A program made the position numbers and the translations under genes. 64,000 nucleotides of DNA from Geomesophilobacter sediminis (GTDB taxonomy: Bacteria > Desulfobacterota > Desulfuromonadia > Geobacterales > Geobacteraceae). Location: assembly GCF_016458275.1 (NCBI RefSeq), contig NZ_JAEMHM010000020.1, positions 1 through 64,000 of the forward strand, written 5' to 3'. The notes below the pieces were generated by a model. The model had not been told where the DNA came from and did not search any database. It saw only the letters and a program-made list of their open reading frames with translations. Below, one piece after another: positions 1-8,600 of the stretch (the stretch's first letter is position 1; each line of letters begins with the position of its first letter).

Positions 1-469
1 GTCAAAGCGAGATCGAAAAGAAACACCCGCTTAAGAAACAAGCGACGTAAAGCAAAAACCTAACCGGACAACGCTGGTACGCGCCCGAGCGGTGCCTGCT
101 TGGGGAAGACAGCGAGACCAATCTCGCCACCGCCCAACTTTTCGGCATCAAGTTCCTCATCCACGTTGGCCGTTTCAGTTCCCAGGCGCCGCCAGCTGTT
201 TCCGAGACCTTCCCGACTATTCACTTTTTTAGTGAATTAATCCCTTCGGAAGGGACCATGACGGTCTCCCTCTAACCTCCCCCACCCTTTCCGGGGAAAT
301 CCCCGAACCCTCCCTATCCCTTAGACCTTTATCGCCAAAGCCCCGAACCGATCCTACCTGCAGCCGCAAAGATTAATTTACATTTATTGTTTTTCTCAAA
401 TATTGAGCTAGATTCTTGTCGTGGATTGCGGGCACGTTCCTCGCCCCAGGCACCTGACAGGAGCAGCAC
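1..469. other. Leader region before the EPS locus, no clear gene
   Basis: No convincing gene is visible. Frame 1 reads a short, very basic 20-residue tail ending in TAA at 61-63, which could be the 3' end of a gene outside the window, but it is too short to judge. A second open stretch from about 51 to 274 has no start and no recognisable similarity. A small hairpin (TCCCTT at 241-246, AAGGGA at 250-255) is present without a T tract. The stretch just before the first gene is AT-rich: TTTACA at 377-382 with TATTGA 18 nt later is a weak promoter candidate. The first 85 bases resemble a c-di-GMP (GEMM) riboswitch in outline only. Confidence 0.4.
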
Positions 470-1834
470 ATGGCAGCATATCGAAGCCTATTTTTGATAG
501 CCGCAGCAGACCTGATGGCGGTCCTGCTCGCTTTCGGAACCACATACCGGGTAATGGCAGGCCGGAACCCGACCACGAACGACCTGATGGAACTGGGACC
601 GGTAACGGCCGTTGCGATTCTTACCATCCTGGTCTTCAGCTCGTTTTTGGTTGAGACCAGCAACAGGCGGCAGGACTTGGGCGTAAAGGGGATAGCGGCA
701 AAAGTTATCCTCTCCAGCATCCTCTCCTTGGTCATCGGCGCGCTCTGTTATCCGACCATTTTTTTTACCTTTGCCGGAGGTGTGCTTCTTTTTTCGCTGA
801 TCGTAGCCGGCGTGTTCCGTTTTATCTATTACGCCGGGTTCCATTCTTTTCTACGTCAGGCTGGCCTGGGACACCGGATCCTGATTTTGGGCGCGGGTGC
901 AGAAGCAAGCAGTTTCGGAAAGCTGGTCGACAAAACCGGAGGCAGCTTTGTCCTGGCCGGATACCTCCGCTGCGGCAACGAACCGGACCGAGTGCCCGCG
1001 GAACGGATTCTCACAAGTACCGAGGGACTCCAGGTGGTCGCGCTGGCGGAAAAATGCGACAAGATCGTCGTGTCGCTTTCCGAGCGCAGGGGGATGCTCC
1101 CACTGCGAGAAATCATGGCCTGCAAAGTCCGTGGGGTCGACGTTGTCGATGCTCCGACTTTTTACGAGCAGGTGACCGGAAAACTCCTACTGGAGAGAAT
1201 CACCCCGAGTTGGTTCATCTTTTCCGACGGTTTCCGGGTCTCACCACGGCGCCGGGTCACCAAGCGCCTGCTTGATGTGGCATCTTCGGTTCTCGGCCTG
1301 GTGCTGACCGTACCGCTGCTCCCGTTCGTTGCCTTGGCCATAAAAATGGACTCTCCAGGTCCGGCATTTTTCCGCCAAAAAAGGGTCGGCCAAGGAGAAA
1401 AGCTCTTCACCTTATATAAATTCCGGACCATGCGCGCTGACGCAGAGAGCAGCACCGGAGCTGTTTGGGCTAAAGAAAATGACCCTCGGGTCACCAGGCT
1501 AGGCAGAGTATTGCGCAAGTGCCGCATCGACGAACTACCGCAGTTGTATAACGTCTTGCGTGGGGAAATGAGCATGGTTGGCCCCCGCCCGGAAAGACAG
1601 GAGTTCGTAGAGAAACTGAAGGAAATCATTCCTTATTACTCGGAGCGGCATGTGGTGAAGCCGGGGGTTACTGGATGGGCGCAGGTACGGTATCCCTACG
1701 GCGCGTCAGCTGGCGACACCGTGGAGAAGCTCCGCTATGACCTTTATTACGTCAAAAATCTTTCGATGGTACTCGACCTGGCCATCATGATCGAGACGAT
1801 GGGTGTAGTGGTACTTGGTAGGGGTAGCAGATAG
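470..1834 (+). CDS. Polyprenyl-phosphate sugar phosphotransferase starting EPS repeat-unit synthesis
   Basis: This 454-residue integral membrane enzyme should transfer a sugar-1-phosphate from a nucleotide sugar to undecaprenyl phosphate, the first step of repeat-unit assembly on the inner membrane. Several hydrophobic segments fill the N-terminal ~130 residues, followed by a Rossmann-like region (ILILGAGAEA). The C-terminal bacterial sugar transferase domain starts near residue 263 (KRLLDVASS) and shows the family motifs LYKFRTM, RIDELPQLYNVL, MVGPRPE and PGVTGWAQV. Length and layout fit the EpsB/PEP-CTERM-locus subfamily of the WbaP/WcaJ group. The ATG has a good ribosome site (AGGAG at about 459). 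It is the first gene of a collinear cluster. The sugar transferred cannot be told from sequence. Confidence 0.93.
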   Translation: MAAYRSLFLIAAADLMAVLLAFGTTYRVMAGRNPTTNDLMELGPVTAVAILTILVFSSFLVETSNRRQDLGVKGIAAKVILSSILSLVIGALCYPTIFFTFAGGVLLFSLIVAGVFRFIYYAGFHSFLRQAGLGHRILILGAGAEASSFGKLVDKTGGSFVLAGYLRCGNEPDRVPAERILTSTEGLQVVALAEKCDKIVVSLSERRGMLPLREIMACKVRGVDVVDAPTFYEQVTGKLLLERITPSWFIFSDGFRVSPRRRVTKRLLDVASSVLGLVLTVPLLPFVALAIKMDSPGPAFFRQKRVGQGEKLFTLYKFRTMRADAESSTGAVWAKENDPRVTRLGRVLRKCRIDELPQLYNVLRGEMSMVGPRPERQEFVEKLKEIIPYYSERHVVKPGVTGWAQVRYPYGASAGDTVEKLRYDLYYVKNLSMVLDLAIMIETMGVVVLGRGSR

Positions 1835-1885
1835 TTACCAGATCACCGGAAGTGGGTCCAGTCTTTGGCGAAGTTGGAGCAGACC

Positions 1886-3322
1886 ATGGCCTTTCAATCT
1901 GATGTACCGGATTACTGGAAGTACCTTCAGCTCATCGTGCGACGAAGGTATTTGTTCGTTACAACCTTTCTTTTGGTAATGACTGCTGCAACCTTGGCGA
2001 ACCTGTTTCTCCCTAAACAATATCAGGCATCTTCGACGCTCTTTATAGAAAAGGGGGTCCTGAACGACATCGTTAAAGGATTAGCCATACCTGCCAACGT
2101 GGACGGCAACGTGAAGGTGCTCAGCTATACCATGAAAAGTAGGCGGCTTATCGTGAAAGTAATCGACGACCTCGGCCTGAAGACGTCAAGGCCAGAAGTA
2201 CTGGCGAAGGATTTTCAGGACCGGACATCAATTGCCGTCAAAGATGCCGATGGGCTCTTTACCATTTCATTTCGCCACAGCGATCCTAATTTGGCTCAAA
2301 ACTACGTGAACACGCTCATCAAAAGGTACGTACGGGAATACCTCAGCCTGCAGCGGGAGGATACCAAGGGCGCAACGACCTTTCTTGCCGACCAGATCGG
2401 GATCTATAAGACGAAGCTTGATGCCGCAGAGGCACAGTTGAACCGCTTCAGGCAAGAAAACGGCTCCAGCTTGGCGGAAACACCGGCGCAATTACAGTTG
2501 GAAATCGACCGGCTGCAGCAAAGCGTGGAAGAGATCTCTCTCAAACGCAATCAGCTCGAGGCAATGCGTCTCCTGGTACGCAAAACAGAGGACCCATTGC
2601 AGGCAAAGCTGTATGAGTTGCAACGGAAACTTGTAGAAATGACGAGCCGGTTTACCGACAGCTATCCAGAGGTAGTCGCACTCAGAGAGGAAATGGCCAC
2701 TGTAAAGCAGCAGTTGCAACGGGGGCCACGGATGGTCGCCCAGGCTGACTCATCGGAGGAAGCGAGGCTCCTGGCGGAAATCAGGGGGCTCGATGAAATG
2801 GAACGATCGTATCGGCAATCAATTTTGACGAAGAAGACACTGCAAAAAGGGCTGCCGGAAATATTAACTGCTCTTGATGAGTTGGAACGCTCAAGAAACG
2901 CTCAGAAGAACCTCTACGAGCAGTTCGTGACGCGGTATGAGCAGTCGGAAGTATCCCGACAAAGCGAAGTGCAAGCCAAAGCAGTGACTTTTCGGATTGT
3001 GGACCCCGCAGTGGTCCCCTCCAAACCTTTCAGTCCCAAACCCGACAAGATCCTGCTTTTGGGATTTGTGGGGGGGGTGCTCGCGGGTTTGGCCTTGATC
3101 CTTTTCCTGGACTATTTCGACACGTCGGTGCGCAGTCCCGAGGCGTTCCGCGCGTTAGGAATTCCGGTACTCGCTATCGTTCAAAAAGTTAGTGATCCCA
3201 GCCAGGAGCAGGCAAGCCGGAAAAGAGACGTCTTCTTTTTCACCGCAAGCAGCGGCTATCTGCTGATGCTGCTGGCGACGTTTTATCCTGGTCTGACCGC
3301 CTTGTTCAGAATCATGCAATAG
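1886..3322 (+). CDS. Wzz-like polysaccharide chain-length determinant
   Basis: This 478-residue inner-membrane polysaccharide co-polymerase should set chain length with the ATPase encoded next. A hydrophobic helix lies near residues 23-43 (FVTTFLLVMTAATLANLFL), followed by a long periplasmic region rich in heptad-like coiled coil (residues ~150-340), and a second membrane helix near 387-407 after a proline-rich PSKPFSPKPDK motif typical of Wzz proteins. A third hydrophobic stretch sits at the C-terminus, as in the PEP-CTERM-locus chain-length subfamily. ATG at 1886 is preferred over an upstream TTG at 1865 because GGAGC lies at the right distance. A run of eight G at 3070-3077 lies in the coding sequence. 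The cytoplasmic kinase domain is absent and is supplied by the next gene. Confidence 0.9.
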   Translation: MAFQSDVPDYWKYLQLIVRRRYLFVTTFLLVMTAATLANLFLPKQYQASSTLFIEKGVLNDIVKGLAIPANVDGNVKVLSYTMKSRRLIVKVIDDLGLKTSRPEVLAKDFQDRTSIAVKDADGLFTISFRHSDPNLAQNYVNTLIKRYVREYLSLQREDTKGATTFLADQIGIYKTKLDAAEAQLNRFRQENGSSLAETPAQLQLEIDRLQQSVEEISLKRNQLEAMRLLVRKTEDPLQAKLYELQRKLVEMTSRFTDSYPEVVALREEMATVKQQLQRGPRMVAQADSSEEARLLAEIRGLDEMERSYRQSILTKKTLQKGLPEILTALDELERSRNAQKNLYEQFVTRYEQSEVSRQSEVQAKAVTFRIVDPAVVPSKPFSPKPDKILLLGFVGGVLAGLALILFLDYFDTSVRSPEAFRALGIPVLAIVQKVSDPSQEQASRKRDVFFFTASSGYLLMLLATFYPGLTALFRIMQ

Positions 3323-3390
3323 GGCCCAGTTCATCCTCCGCCTTTGCCTGTTGTGTCACACCGTGTCGATCGATCTAGAGGACGCCAAAC

Positions 3391-4281
3391 ATGAGCAGGA
3401 TAGAAGAAGCTTTGGGCAAAGCCGCGGAACTTCGCAACCGGGTTAGCCAACCCGGCACCTCGTCTCCGACAGAAAACGAGAAGTTGGAACAGCGGCACCG
3501 TTCCACGTTGGAAGAAGCGTTGGAAAAGGCCGCTCGGTTTAAAATGGAAGGTGGGAGGCAGACTTCAGAATTCCAACCAATCCCGATCCTACGTTCTGTC
3601 TCCGTCACAGATCGGCTCGTTGTGGCCTTGAAAGAGCCCTCCTCGCCGATGGCTGAAGAATATCGGAAGTTGAAATCCAGCATCGTGAAGCTCACCAAGA
3701 CGGACCCGTTGAAAAACATGTTGATGATTACCAGCTCTGTTGCAAATGAAGGAAAAAGCTTAACGGCACTGAACCTGGCGGTAACCCTCGCACAAGAGTA
3801 CGACCATACCGTTTTGCTAGTCGATGCCGACCTCAGGAAACCTTCTCTTCACAGGTACCTGGGAATATCAGACTGCCTCGGTCTTTCAGAGTGTCTCCTA
3901 GAAGGGGTACCGCTAAGAGACGTACTGATACGAACGGACATAGGAAAACTCTCACTCCTTCCAGCGGGGCGACCGGTAACATCCCCTGCGGAGCTTTTCT
4001 CATCAAAAAAGATCAGAGAGTTTTTCCATGAGGTCAAGCACCGTTACCCTGACCGTTACGTTATCGTCGACACCGCACCGGTTTTGCCGTTTGCGGAAAC
4101 GAGATCGATGATTGCTCTGATCGACGGTATTGTCCTGGTAATAAAGGAAGGGTCTGTGTCACTGCAAAAGGTTTTGGAAACGCTCGATTGTCTCAAGGGT
4201 GCAAGCATTTTGGGTGTCGTATACAATCAAGCGGCCGTTGATGCTTATTCGTCAACCTTTCGCTATGACGGTTGCGGTTAG
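3391..4281 (+). CDS. BY-kinase-type tyrosine autokinase/ATPase of the EPS locus
   Basis: This 296-residue cytoplasmic P-loop protein belongs to the bacterial tyrosine kinase (CpsD/EpsG, PEP-CTERM-locus) group. It shows a Walker A-like motif SSVANEGKSLTALNLA near residue 115, Walker A' VLLVDADLRKPSLHRYLG near 139, and Walker B YVIVDTAPV near 222. The N-terminal ~60 residues (MSRIEEALGKAAELR) match the usual helical start of this subfamily. Such proteins phosphorylate their own C-terminal tyrosines and cycle with the Wzz partner to control polymerisation. Here the tail holds few tyrosines (one in VVYNQAAVDAYSS and one in FRYDGCG), so the classical tyrosine cluster is reduced. It lies between the chain-length gene and the ExeA-like ATPase. 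Confidence 0.9.
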   Translation: MSRIEEALGKAAELRNRVSQPGTSSPTENEKLEQRHRSTLEEALEKAARFKMEGGRQTSEFQPIPILRSVSVTDRLVVALKEPSSPMAEEYRKLKSSIVKLTKTDPLKNMLMITSSVANEGKSLTALNLAVTLAQEYDHTVLLVDADLRKPSLHRYLGISDCLGLSECLLEGVPLRDVLIRTDIGKLSLLPAGRPVTSPAELFSSKKIREFFHEVKHRYPDRYVIVDTAPVLPFAETRSMIALIDGIVLVIKEGSVSLQKVLETLDCLKGASILGVVYNQAAVDAYSSTFRYDGCG

Positions 4282-4304
4282 CAGCGGCATCGCTTGGGGG
4301 CATT

Positions 4305-5393
4305 ATGTACGAAGCATTCTTCAATCTTAAGATGAAACCATTTGAACTGCTTCCTAACCCAGAGTTCCTTTTTATGAGCCGGTCACATAAAAGGATCCTC
4401 TCTTACTTGGACTACGGTATCAGCGAAAGAATTGGTTTCATATTATTGACTGGAGAAGTTGGTTCGGGAAAAACAACAGTAATCAGAAACCTAATCAACA
4501 GACATTTAGAAAAGATCATACTCTCAAAGGTGTTCAACACCCGGGTGGATTCCACTCAGCTAATCGCAATGATTAATGATGATTTCGGATTGCCGATAAA
4601 AGACTTGGACAAAATCAGCCTGCTCAGATCATTGAACAGCTTTCTTATCCAGCAATTCCGCATCGGGCGGAAGCCGGTCCTGATAATCGACGAGGCCCAG
4701 AACCTGACGCCCGAACTCCTCGAAGAGGTCAGGATGCTTTCGAATTTAGAGACAGACAATGCAAAGTTGCTCCAAATAATCCTCGTCGGCCAGCCAGAAC
4801 TAAGGCAGACCCTGGCTTTGCCCCAGTTGATACAACTTCGTCAGAGAATCAGCATCAACTGTCATATTGACCCACTGTCGAGAGGCGAAACAGGTGAATA
4901 CATTCAGCACCGACTCGAAGTAGCGGGCAACCGCAACGCGGTCCATTTTCGGGATGAGGGAGTCGACGTCATCTTTAATTCCAGCAGGGGAATTCCAAGG
5001 CTCATCAATATTCTCTGCGATTTTCTTTTGCTCTCAGCTTATGCAGAAGGCACAAAAGTGGTCGGACGAGGCATGGTTGAAGATATCGTGACGGATTTGA
5101 ATTTTGAGAAGCACTTTTGGGGCAATAATGATCCCAATCTTCCGACCAATGAGGCTGAGGTCGCAGTGAGAACCGGCAATACCGATCTTGATAAAATAAC
5201 GGGTATCACCGACCTCCGCAGTTTTTCAACGCCAGCCCCCGAAATCAAACAGGAAACGACGCCTCCTATATCCACTGGCGCCAATACTAAACAAGATCGA
5301 TCCGGAACGGAAAAGGATGTATCTGACGTCAAGACTGGGGATGGAAAGGCTCTGGAGTTCATCAAGAATTTTCTAAAGATGAAGATCTTTTAG
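4305..5393 (+). CDS. ExeA/GspA-like AAA ATPase of EPS/PEP-CTERM loci
   Basis: This 362-residue AAA+ ATPase shows the ExeA-type N-terminus (MYEAFFNLKMKPFELLPNPEF), Walker A GEVGSGKTTVIRNL near residue 50, Walker B PVLIIDEAQNL near 125, and a sensor region RQRISINCHIDPLSRGE. Proteins of this subfamily sit beside the tyrosine kinase in exosortase-associated EPS loci; their exact role is not established, and assembly or energising of secretion is presumed. The ~90 residues after the ATPase are low-complexity and probably disordered. ATG at 4305 with GGGGG upstream is chosen over a TTG at 4272 that would overlap the preceding gene. The start of this gene and onward is noticeably AT-rich. Confidence 0.88.
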   Translation: MYEAFFNLKMKPFELLPNPEFLFMSRSHKRILSYLDYGISERIGFILLTGEVGSGKTTVIRNLINRHLEKIILSKVFNTRVDSTQLIAMINDDFGLPIKDLDKISLLRSLNSFLIQQFRIGRKPVLIIDEAQNLTPELLEEVRMLSNLETDNAKLLQIILVGQPELRQTLALPQLIQLRQRISINCHIDPLSRGETGEYIQHRLEVAGNRNAVHFRDEGVDVIFNSSRGIPRLINILCDFLLLSAYAEGTKVVGRGMVEDIVTDLNFEKHFWGNNDPNLPTNEAEVAVRTGNTDLDKITGITDLRSFSTPAPEIKQETTPPISTGANTKQDRSGTEKDVSDVKTGDGKALEFIKNFLKMKIF

Positions 5394-5438
5394 TCCCCAA
5401 CCTGCCGGTGCGCGGCAGGTTCCAAGGCAGGAGAGAAC

Positions 5439-6287
5439 ATGCACCGGATAGCCGAACCAAACTCAAATCGAATCCCAACCTTGATCCAACCTCAGAAGAG
5501 ATTGTTTGGTTTGGGATTGAAATCCCTCTGGCAGTATCGGGAGCTTCTTTATTTTCTCGTATGGCGAGATGTTCTGGTCCGCTATAAGCAGACTGCGGTC
5601 GGAGCGAGTTGGGCAATCCTACAACCCGTTCTAACGATGCTGATATTCACGGTCATCTTCGGGAAACTCGCCAAAATCCCATCGGACGGAAAACCGTATC
5701 CGGTATTTGCCTTTGCGGCGTTGCTTCCCTGGAACTTTTTCTCACAAGCCCTGCTTCGCAGCGGAAGTAGCTTAGTAGGCAATGCGAATTTAATCACCAA
5801 GGTCTACTTTCCACGCCTCCTAATCCCTCTGGCGGCGTCGACGGCTCCTCTAGTCGATCTGTTTTTCTCGTTCCTTGTATTAATAGGCCTTATGCTTTGG
5901 TACCACGTGATACCGACGTGGGGGATGCTGTTCCTACCGCTGTTCGTGGCCCAGTCTTTCCTGTCAGCTTTAGCCGTCGGCCTCTGGTTGACTACGCTTA
6001 ACGTCAAGTATCGGGATGTAGGATACGTCATTCCATTCTTGATTCAGGCCTGGATGTACGCATCTCCCGTTGCTTATCCAGCAACGCTGGTGCCGGAAAA
6101 ATGGCGCCTCCTTTACAGTCTCAACCCGATGGTCGGTGCTATCGAAGGTTTTCGTTGGGCGATAATGGGAAGCCAGCGCCCCGATTTCGCGGCTCTCGGT
6201 ATCAGTCTCGGTGTTGTCTCTCTTACCCTTGTGGGCGGAGTTGTTTTCTTTAAGTACACCGAAAGAACGTTCGCCGACATAATTTGA
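5439..6287 (+). CDS. wzm: ABC-2 type polysaccharide export permease
   Basis: This 282-residue permease of the Wzm/KpsM/TagG family forms the membrane channel that flips a completed lipid-linked glycan to the periplasm, powered by the ATPase encoded next. About six hydrophobic helices are visible, beginning after the amphipathic segment YRELLYFLVWRDVLVRYKQT, which is the typical Wzm entry motif. The family signature LNVKYRDVGYVIPFLIQ lies near residue 190, and LNPMVGAIEGFRWAI near 235. The ATG has AGGAGAG upstream. The gene ends four bases after a TTG that has been skipped as the start of wzt. Confidence 0.94.
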   Translation: MHRIAEPNSNRIPTLIQPQKRLFGLGLKSLWQYRELLYFLVWRDVLVRYKQTAVGASWAILQPVLTMLIFTVIFGKLAKIPSDGKPYPVFAFAALLPWNFFSQALLRSGSSLVGNANLITKVYFPRLLIPLAASTAPLVDLFFSFLVLIGLMLWYHVIPTWGMLFLPLFVAQSFLSALAVGLWLTTLNVKYRDVGYVIPFLIQAWMYASPVAYPATLVPEKWRLLYSLNPMVGAIEGFRWAIMGSQRPDFAALGISLGVVSLTLVGGVVFFKYTERTFADII

Positions 6288-6325
6288 ACCCGAATTGTAC
6301 ATATCTAAAGGGGAACAACACCTTT

Positions 6326-7591
6326 ATGAATCTAGCGATACGTGCGGAAAATCTATCCAAAAGGTTTTGCCTATCAGGCCTTTATCGTCAGGACACCCTT
6401 CGTGATCAGATAGCATCAGGGCTTCAGCGGTTGCTCCATCCTGCGAATTTTCCGAGAGCGACGAAGAAGGACTTTTGGGCCTTGCGCGATGTTTCTTTTG
6501 AGATTCCTCAAGGAGAAGTCATCGGGATCATAGGGCAAAATGGCGCCGGGAAAAGTACGCTATTAAAGATCCTGTCGCAAATAGTGGAGCCGACGATGGG
6601 AAGAGCGGAAATTTACGGGAGGGTGGGTTCCCTTCTTGAGGTTGGGACCGGATTTCATCCGGAGCTTACCGGAAGAGAAAATATTTACCTCAATGGCGCG
6701 ATAATAGGAATGCCAAAGCAGGAGATAAACCGACTCTTTGACGCAATAGTAGATTTTGCGGAAATATCGAAATTCGTTGATATGCCGGTCAAAAGGTATT
6801 CCAGCGGCATGTACGTCCGCCTGGCATTCGCAGTATCGGCACACTTGCGTCCGGAAATTCTGATGATTGACGAAGTTCTCTCTGTCGGAGACCTCCAGTT
6901 TCAAAGAAAATGTATGAGGTACGCAGAAACTTTGCGAAAGAGCAATTCAACAATCCTTTTCGTTTCCCACAACATGTTTGCCGTCAAGACAATGTGCAAT
7001 CGCGTTTTGGTTCTGTCGGGCGGCAGAATAATTTTCGATGGGGAGCCGGCCGACGCCATAAAGGTTTACGAAGGAGAAACAGCCGTCAGCGAGCTCTCTT
7101 GGGCCCGAGACGCCATTGGTGGAGATCCTTCTGAATGGGCCATATATATAACCAATATTGAAATAATGGATGAAAGCGGACAGCAGAAAAACCTATTTAA
7201 CCACGGTGAACGAATGAGAGTGCGGTTGACGTTCGATGTCAGGAACAAAGTCGACAATGCAAACTTCCTTGTTTCGTTCATTAGATCGGATGAAATTTCC
7301 TGCTGCAATTACAACACCACCATGGATGGGTTCCATCTGCCTGTGCTCCAGACGAACAACGCATTAGAATTATTGACGCCTCCATTAAAGCTCGTTTCCG
7401 ACTCTTACAAAATTTATGTCTTAGTACGAGACTCTAGTTTTGAACGTCTTTATTGTGCACATGTTGGTAAGAGTTTCCATGTGAAGCACGAACTTCTAGA
7501 TGCGCATTTTGGCGTTTACCATGAACCAGGAGAATGGTTCATGCGAACAACAGGTTCTTCGAAATCTGCTACCGGTACCACAGGAGGATAG
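6326..7591 (+). CDS. wzt: ABC polysaccharide exporter ATPase with C-terminal Wzt_C domain
   Basis: This 421-residue ATPase drives the Wzm channel. The nucleotide-binding domain shows Walker A IGQNGAGKSTLLK near residue 73, the signature motif KRYSSGMYVRLAFA near 160, Walker B EILMIDEVLSVGD near 182, and the switch histidine in LFVSHN. After residue ~245 comes a beta-rich Wzt_C-type domain (WAIYITNIEIMDESG to GVYHEPGEW), which in characterised O-antigen exporters binds the non-reducing end of the glycan. This suggests that a capped or chemically marked chain is recognised. ATG at 6326 is preferred over TTG 6284 because similarity begins at NLAIRAENLSKRF and AAGGGG lies upstream. Codon use looks more AT-rich than in downstream genes. 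Confidence 0.94.
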   Translation: MNLAIRAENLSKRFCLSGLYRQDTLRDQIASGLQRLLHPANFPRATKKDFWALRDVSFEIPQGEVIGIIGQNGAGKSTLLKILSQIVEPTMGRAEIYGRVGSLLEVGTGFHPELTGRENIYLNGAIIGMPKQEINRLFDAIVDFAEISKFVDMPVKRYSSGMYVRLAFAVSAHLRPEILMIDEVLSVGDLQFQRKCMRYAETLRKSNSTILFVSHNMFAVKTMCNRVLVLSGGRIIFDGEPADAIKVYEGETAVSELSWARDAIGGDPSEWAIYITNIEIMDESGQQKNLFNHGERMRVRLTFDVRNKVDNANFLVSFIRSDEISCCNYNTTMDGFHLPVLQTNNALELLTPPLKLVSDSYKIYVLVRDSSFERLYCAHVGKSFHVKHELLDAHFGVYHEPGEWFMRTTGSSKSATGTTGG

Positions 7592-7595
7592 TGCC

Positions 7596-8600
7596 ATGAT
7601 CAACCTCGCCGTCATCGGATATGGCTACTGGGGTCCCAATCTTATCAGAAACCTGACCGAAACAGCAGGAGCCTGCGTACGTTACTGTTGTGACACCAAT
7701 GCCTCTCGATTGGCCGAAGCCGCTGTACGTTATCCCTTCTTAAAAACCACCCAATCGTACCAAGAGGTGTTGAATGATCCCTCCATCGACGCCGTCGTCA
7801 TTTCAACTCCGGTACGAACCCATTACGAGATTGCCAAAAAGGCTCTTGAAGGTGGGAAAAACGTCCTCGTGGAAAAACCGCTAACGACTTCGGTGGCAGA
7901 TGCTGAGAAACTCGTCGCTCTTGCAGAAAAACACAACCTCACCTTCATGGTCGACCATACCTTCATATATACGGGTGCGGTTCGGAAGATCAAGGAAATT
8001 GTCACCAGCGGAGATGTCGGAGAACTCTACTTCATCGATTCTGTCCGTATCAATCTTGGCCTCGTCCAAAGTGACGTCAACGTCCTGTGGGATTTGGCTC
8101 CGCATGACATTGCCATCGTCGAGCACCTGGTACGGGAAACACCGGTGAGTGTCTGCGCCAACGGGGCATGCCATGTAGGGAACGGTCTGGAGAATGTGGC
8201 CTACCTCACCGTTTATTATGACAGCGGTCTCATCGCTCATTTCCACAACAACTGGCTCTCACCAGTAAAAATCAGATCGATGCTTTTTGGCGGTAGCAAA
8301 AAGACCATCCATTACGATGACATGCAGGCAAGCGACAAGGTCAAAATATACGACCGCGGCGTGGAAGTGACACCGCAGGAAAACTCACATGACCTGCGGG
8401 TCTCGTATCGCCTCGGTGACATGTGGGCACCTAAACTCGATACTACTGAGGCTTTACAGCATATGGCAACCGAGTTCGTGCAGTGCATTCAAGATGGGAA
8501 ATGCCCTCTTTCGGACGGCCGAAGCGGCCTGAACGTCGTCAGAATTCTTGAGGCATCGGAGATGTCGATCAAGCACCGGGGAAAGGAGATCAAGCTATGA
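7596..8600 (+). CDS. Gfo/Idh/MocA family nucleotide-sugar dehydrogenase
   Basis: This 334-residue cytoplasmic oxidoreductase has the NAD(P)-binding motif AVIGYGYWGPNLIRN at its N-terminus and the family motif EKPLTTSVADAEKL near residue 95, where the lysine of EKP is catalytic in the family. The alpha/beta substrate domain contains the conserved DLAPHDIAIV segment (near residue 167). Context suggests oxidation of a nucleotide sugar at C3, as in WlbA/WbpB, to supply the keto sugar for the aminotransferase-acetyltransferase fusion encoded next. This is inferred from neighbours, not shown. The start at 7596 has a strong AGGAGG. The stop overlaps the next start (ATGA), so the two genes are translationally coupled. 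Confidence 0.85.
   Translation: MINLAVIGYGYWGPNLIRNLTETAGACVRYCCDTNASRLAEAAVRYPFLKTTQSYQEVLNDPSIDAVVISTPVRTHYEIAKKALEGGKNVLVEKPLTTSVADAEKLVALAEKHNLTFMVDHTFIYTGAVRKIKEIVTSGDVGELYFIDSVRINLGLVQSDVNVLWDLAPHDIAIVEHLVRETPVSVCANGACHVGNGLENVAYLTVYYDSGLIAHFHNNWLSPVKIRSMLFGGSKKTIHYDDMQASDKVKIYDRGVEVTPQENSHDLRVSYRLGDMWAPKLDTTEALQHMATEFVQCIQDGKCPLSDGRSGLNVVRILEASEMSIKHRGKEIKL

Noticed and set aside
1-63. Basic 20-residue tail in frame 1 ending at TAA, perhaps the 3' end of an upstream gene.
   Set aside because: Too short for any identification; the same bases overlap the riboswitch-like outline.
1-85. Outline similarity to a c-di-GMP (GEMM) riboswitch: small stem CGCTT/AAGCG with a GAAA-containing loop, then GACGTAAAGC and a CCGG/CTGG stem.
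   Set aside because: Several invariant bases differ (GACGTAAAGC instead of GACGCAAAGCC, no clear GGGCAAACC), it is 385 bases from the next start, and the 5' part may be cut by the window edge. A covariance-model search would decide.
3070-3077. Runs of eight G inside the chain-length gene, and similar runs at 17043-17050 and 57776-57783, as possible phase-variation tracts.
   Set aside because: They encode Gly codons in otherwise intact frames, occur in unrelated genes and are expected in GC-rich DNA; no sign of frame switching.
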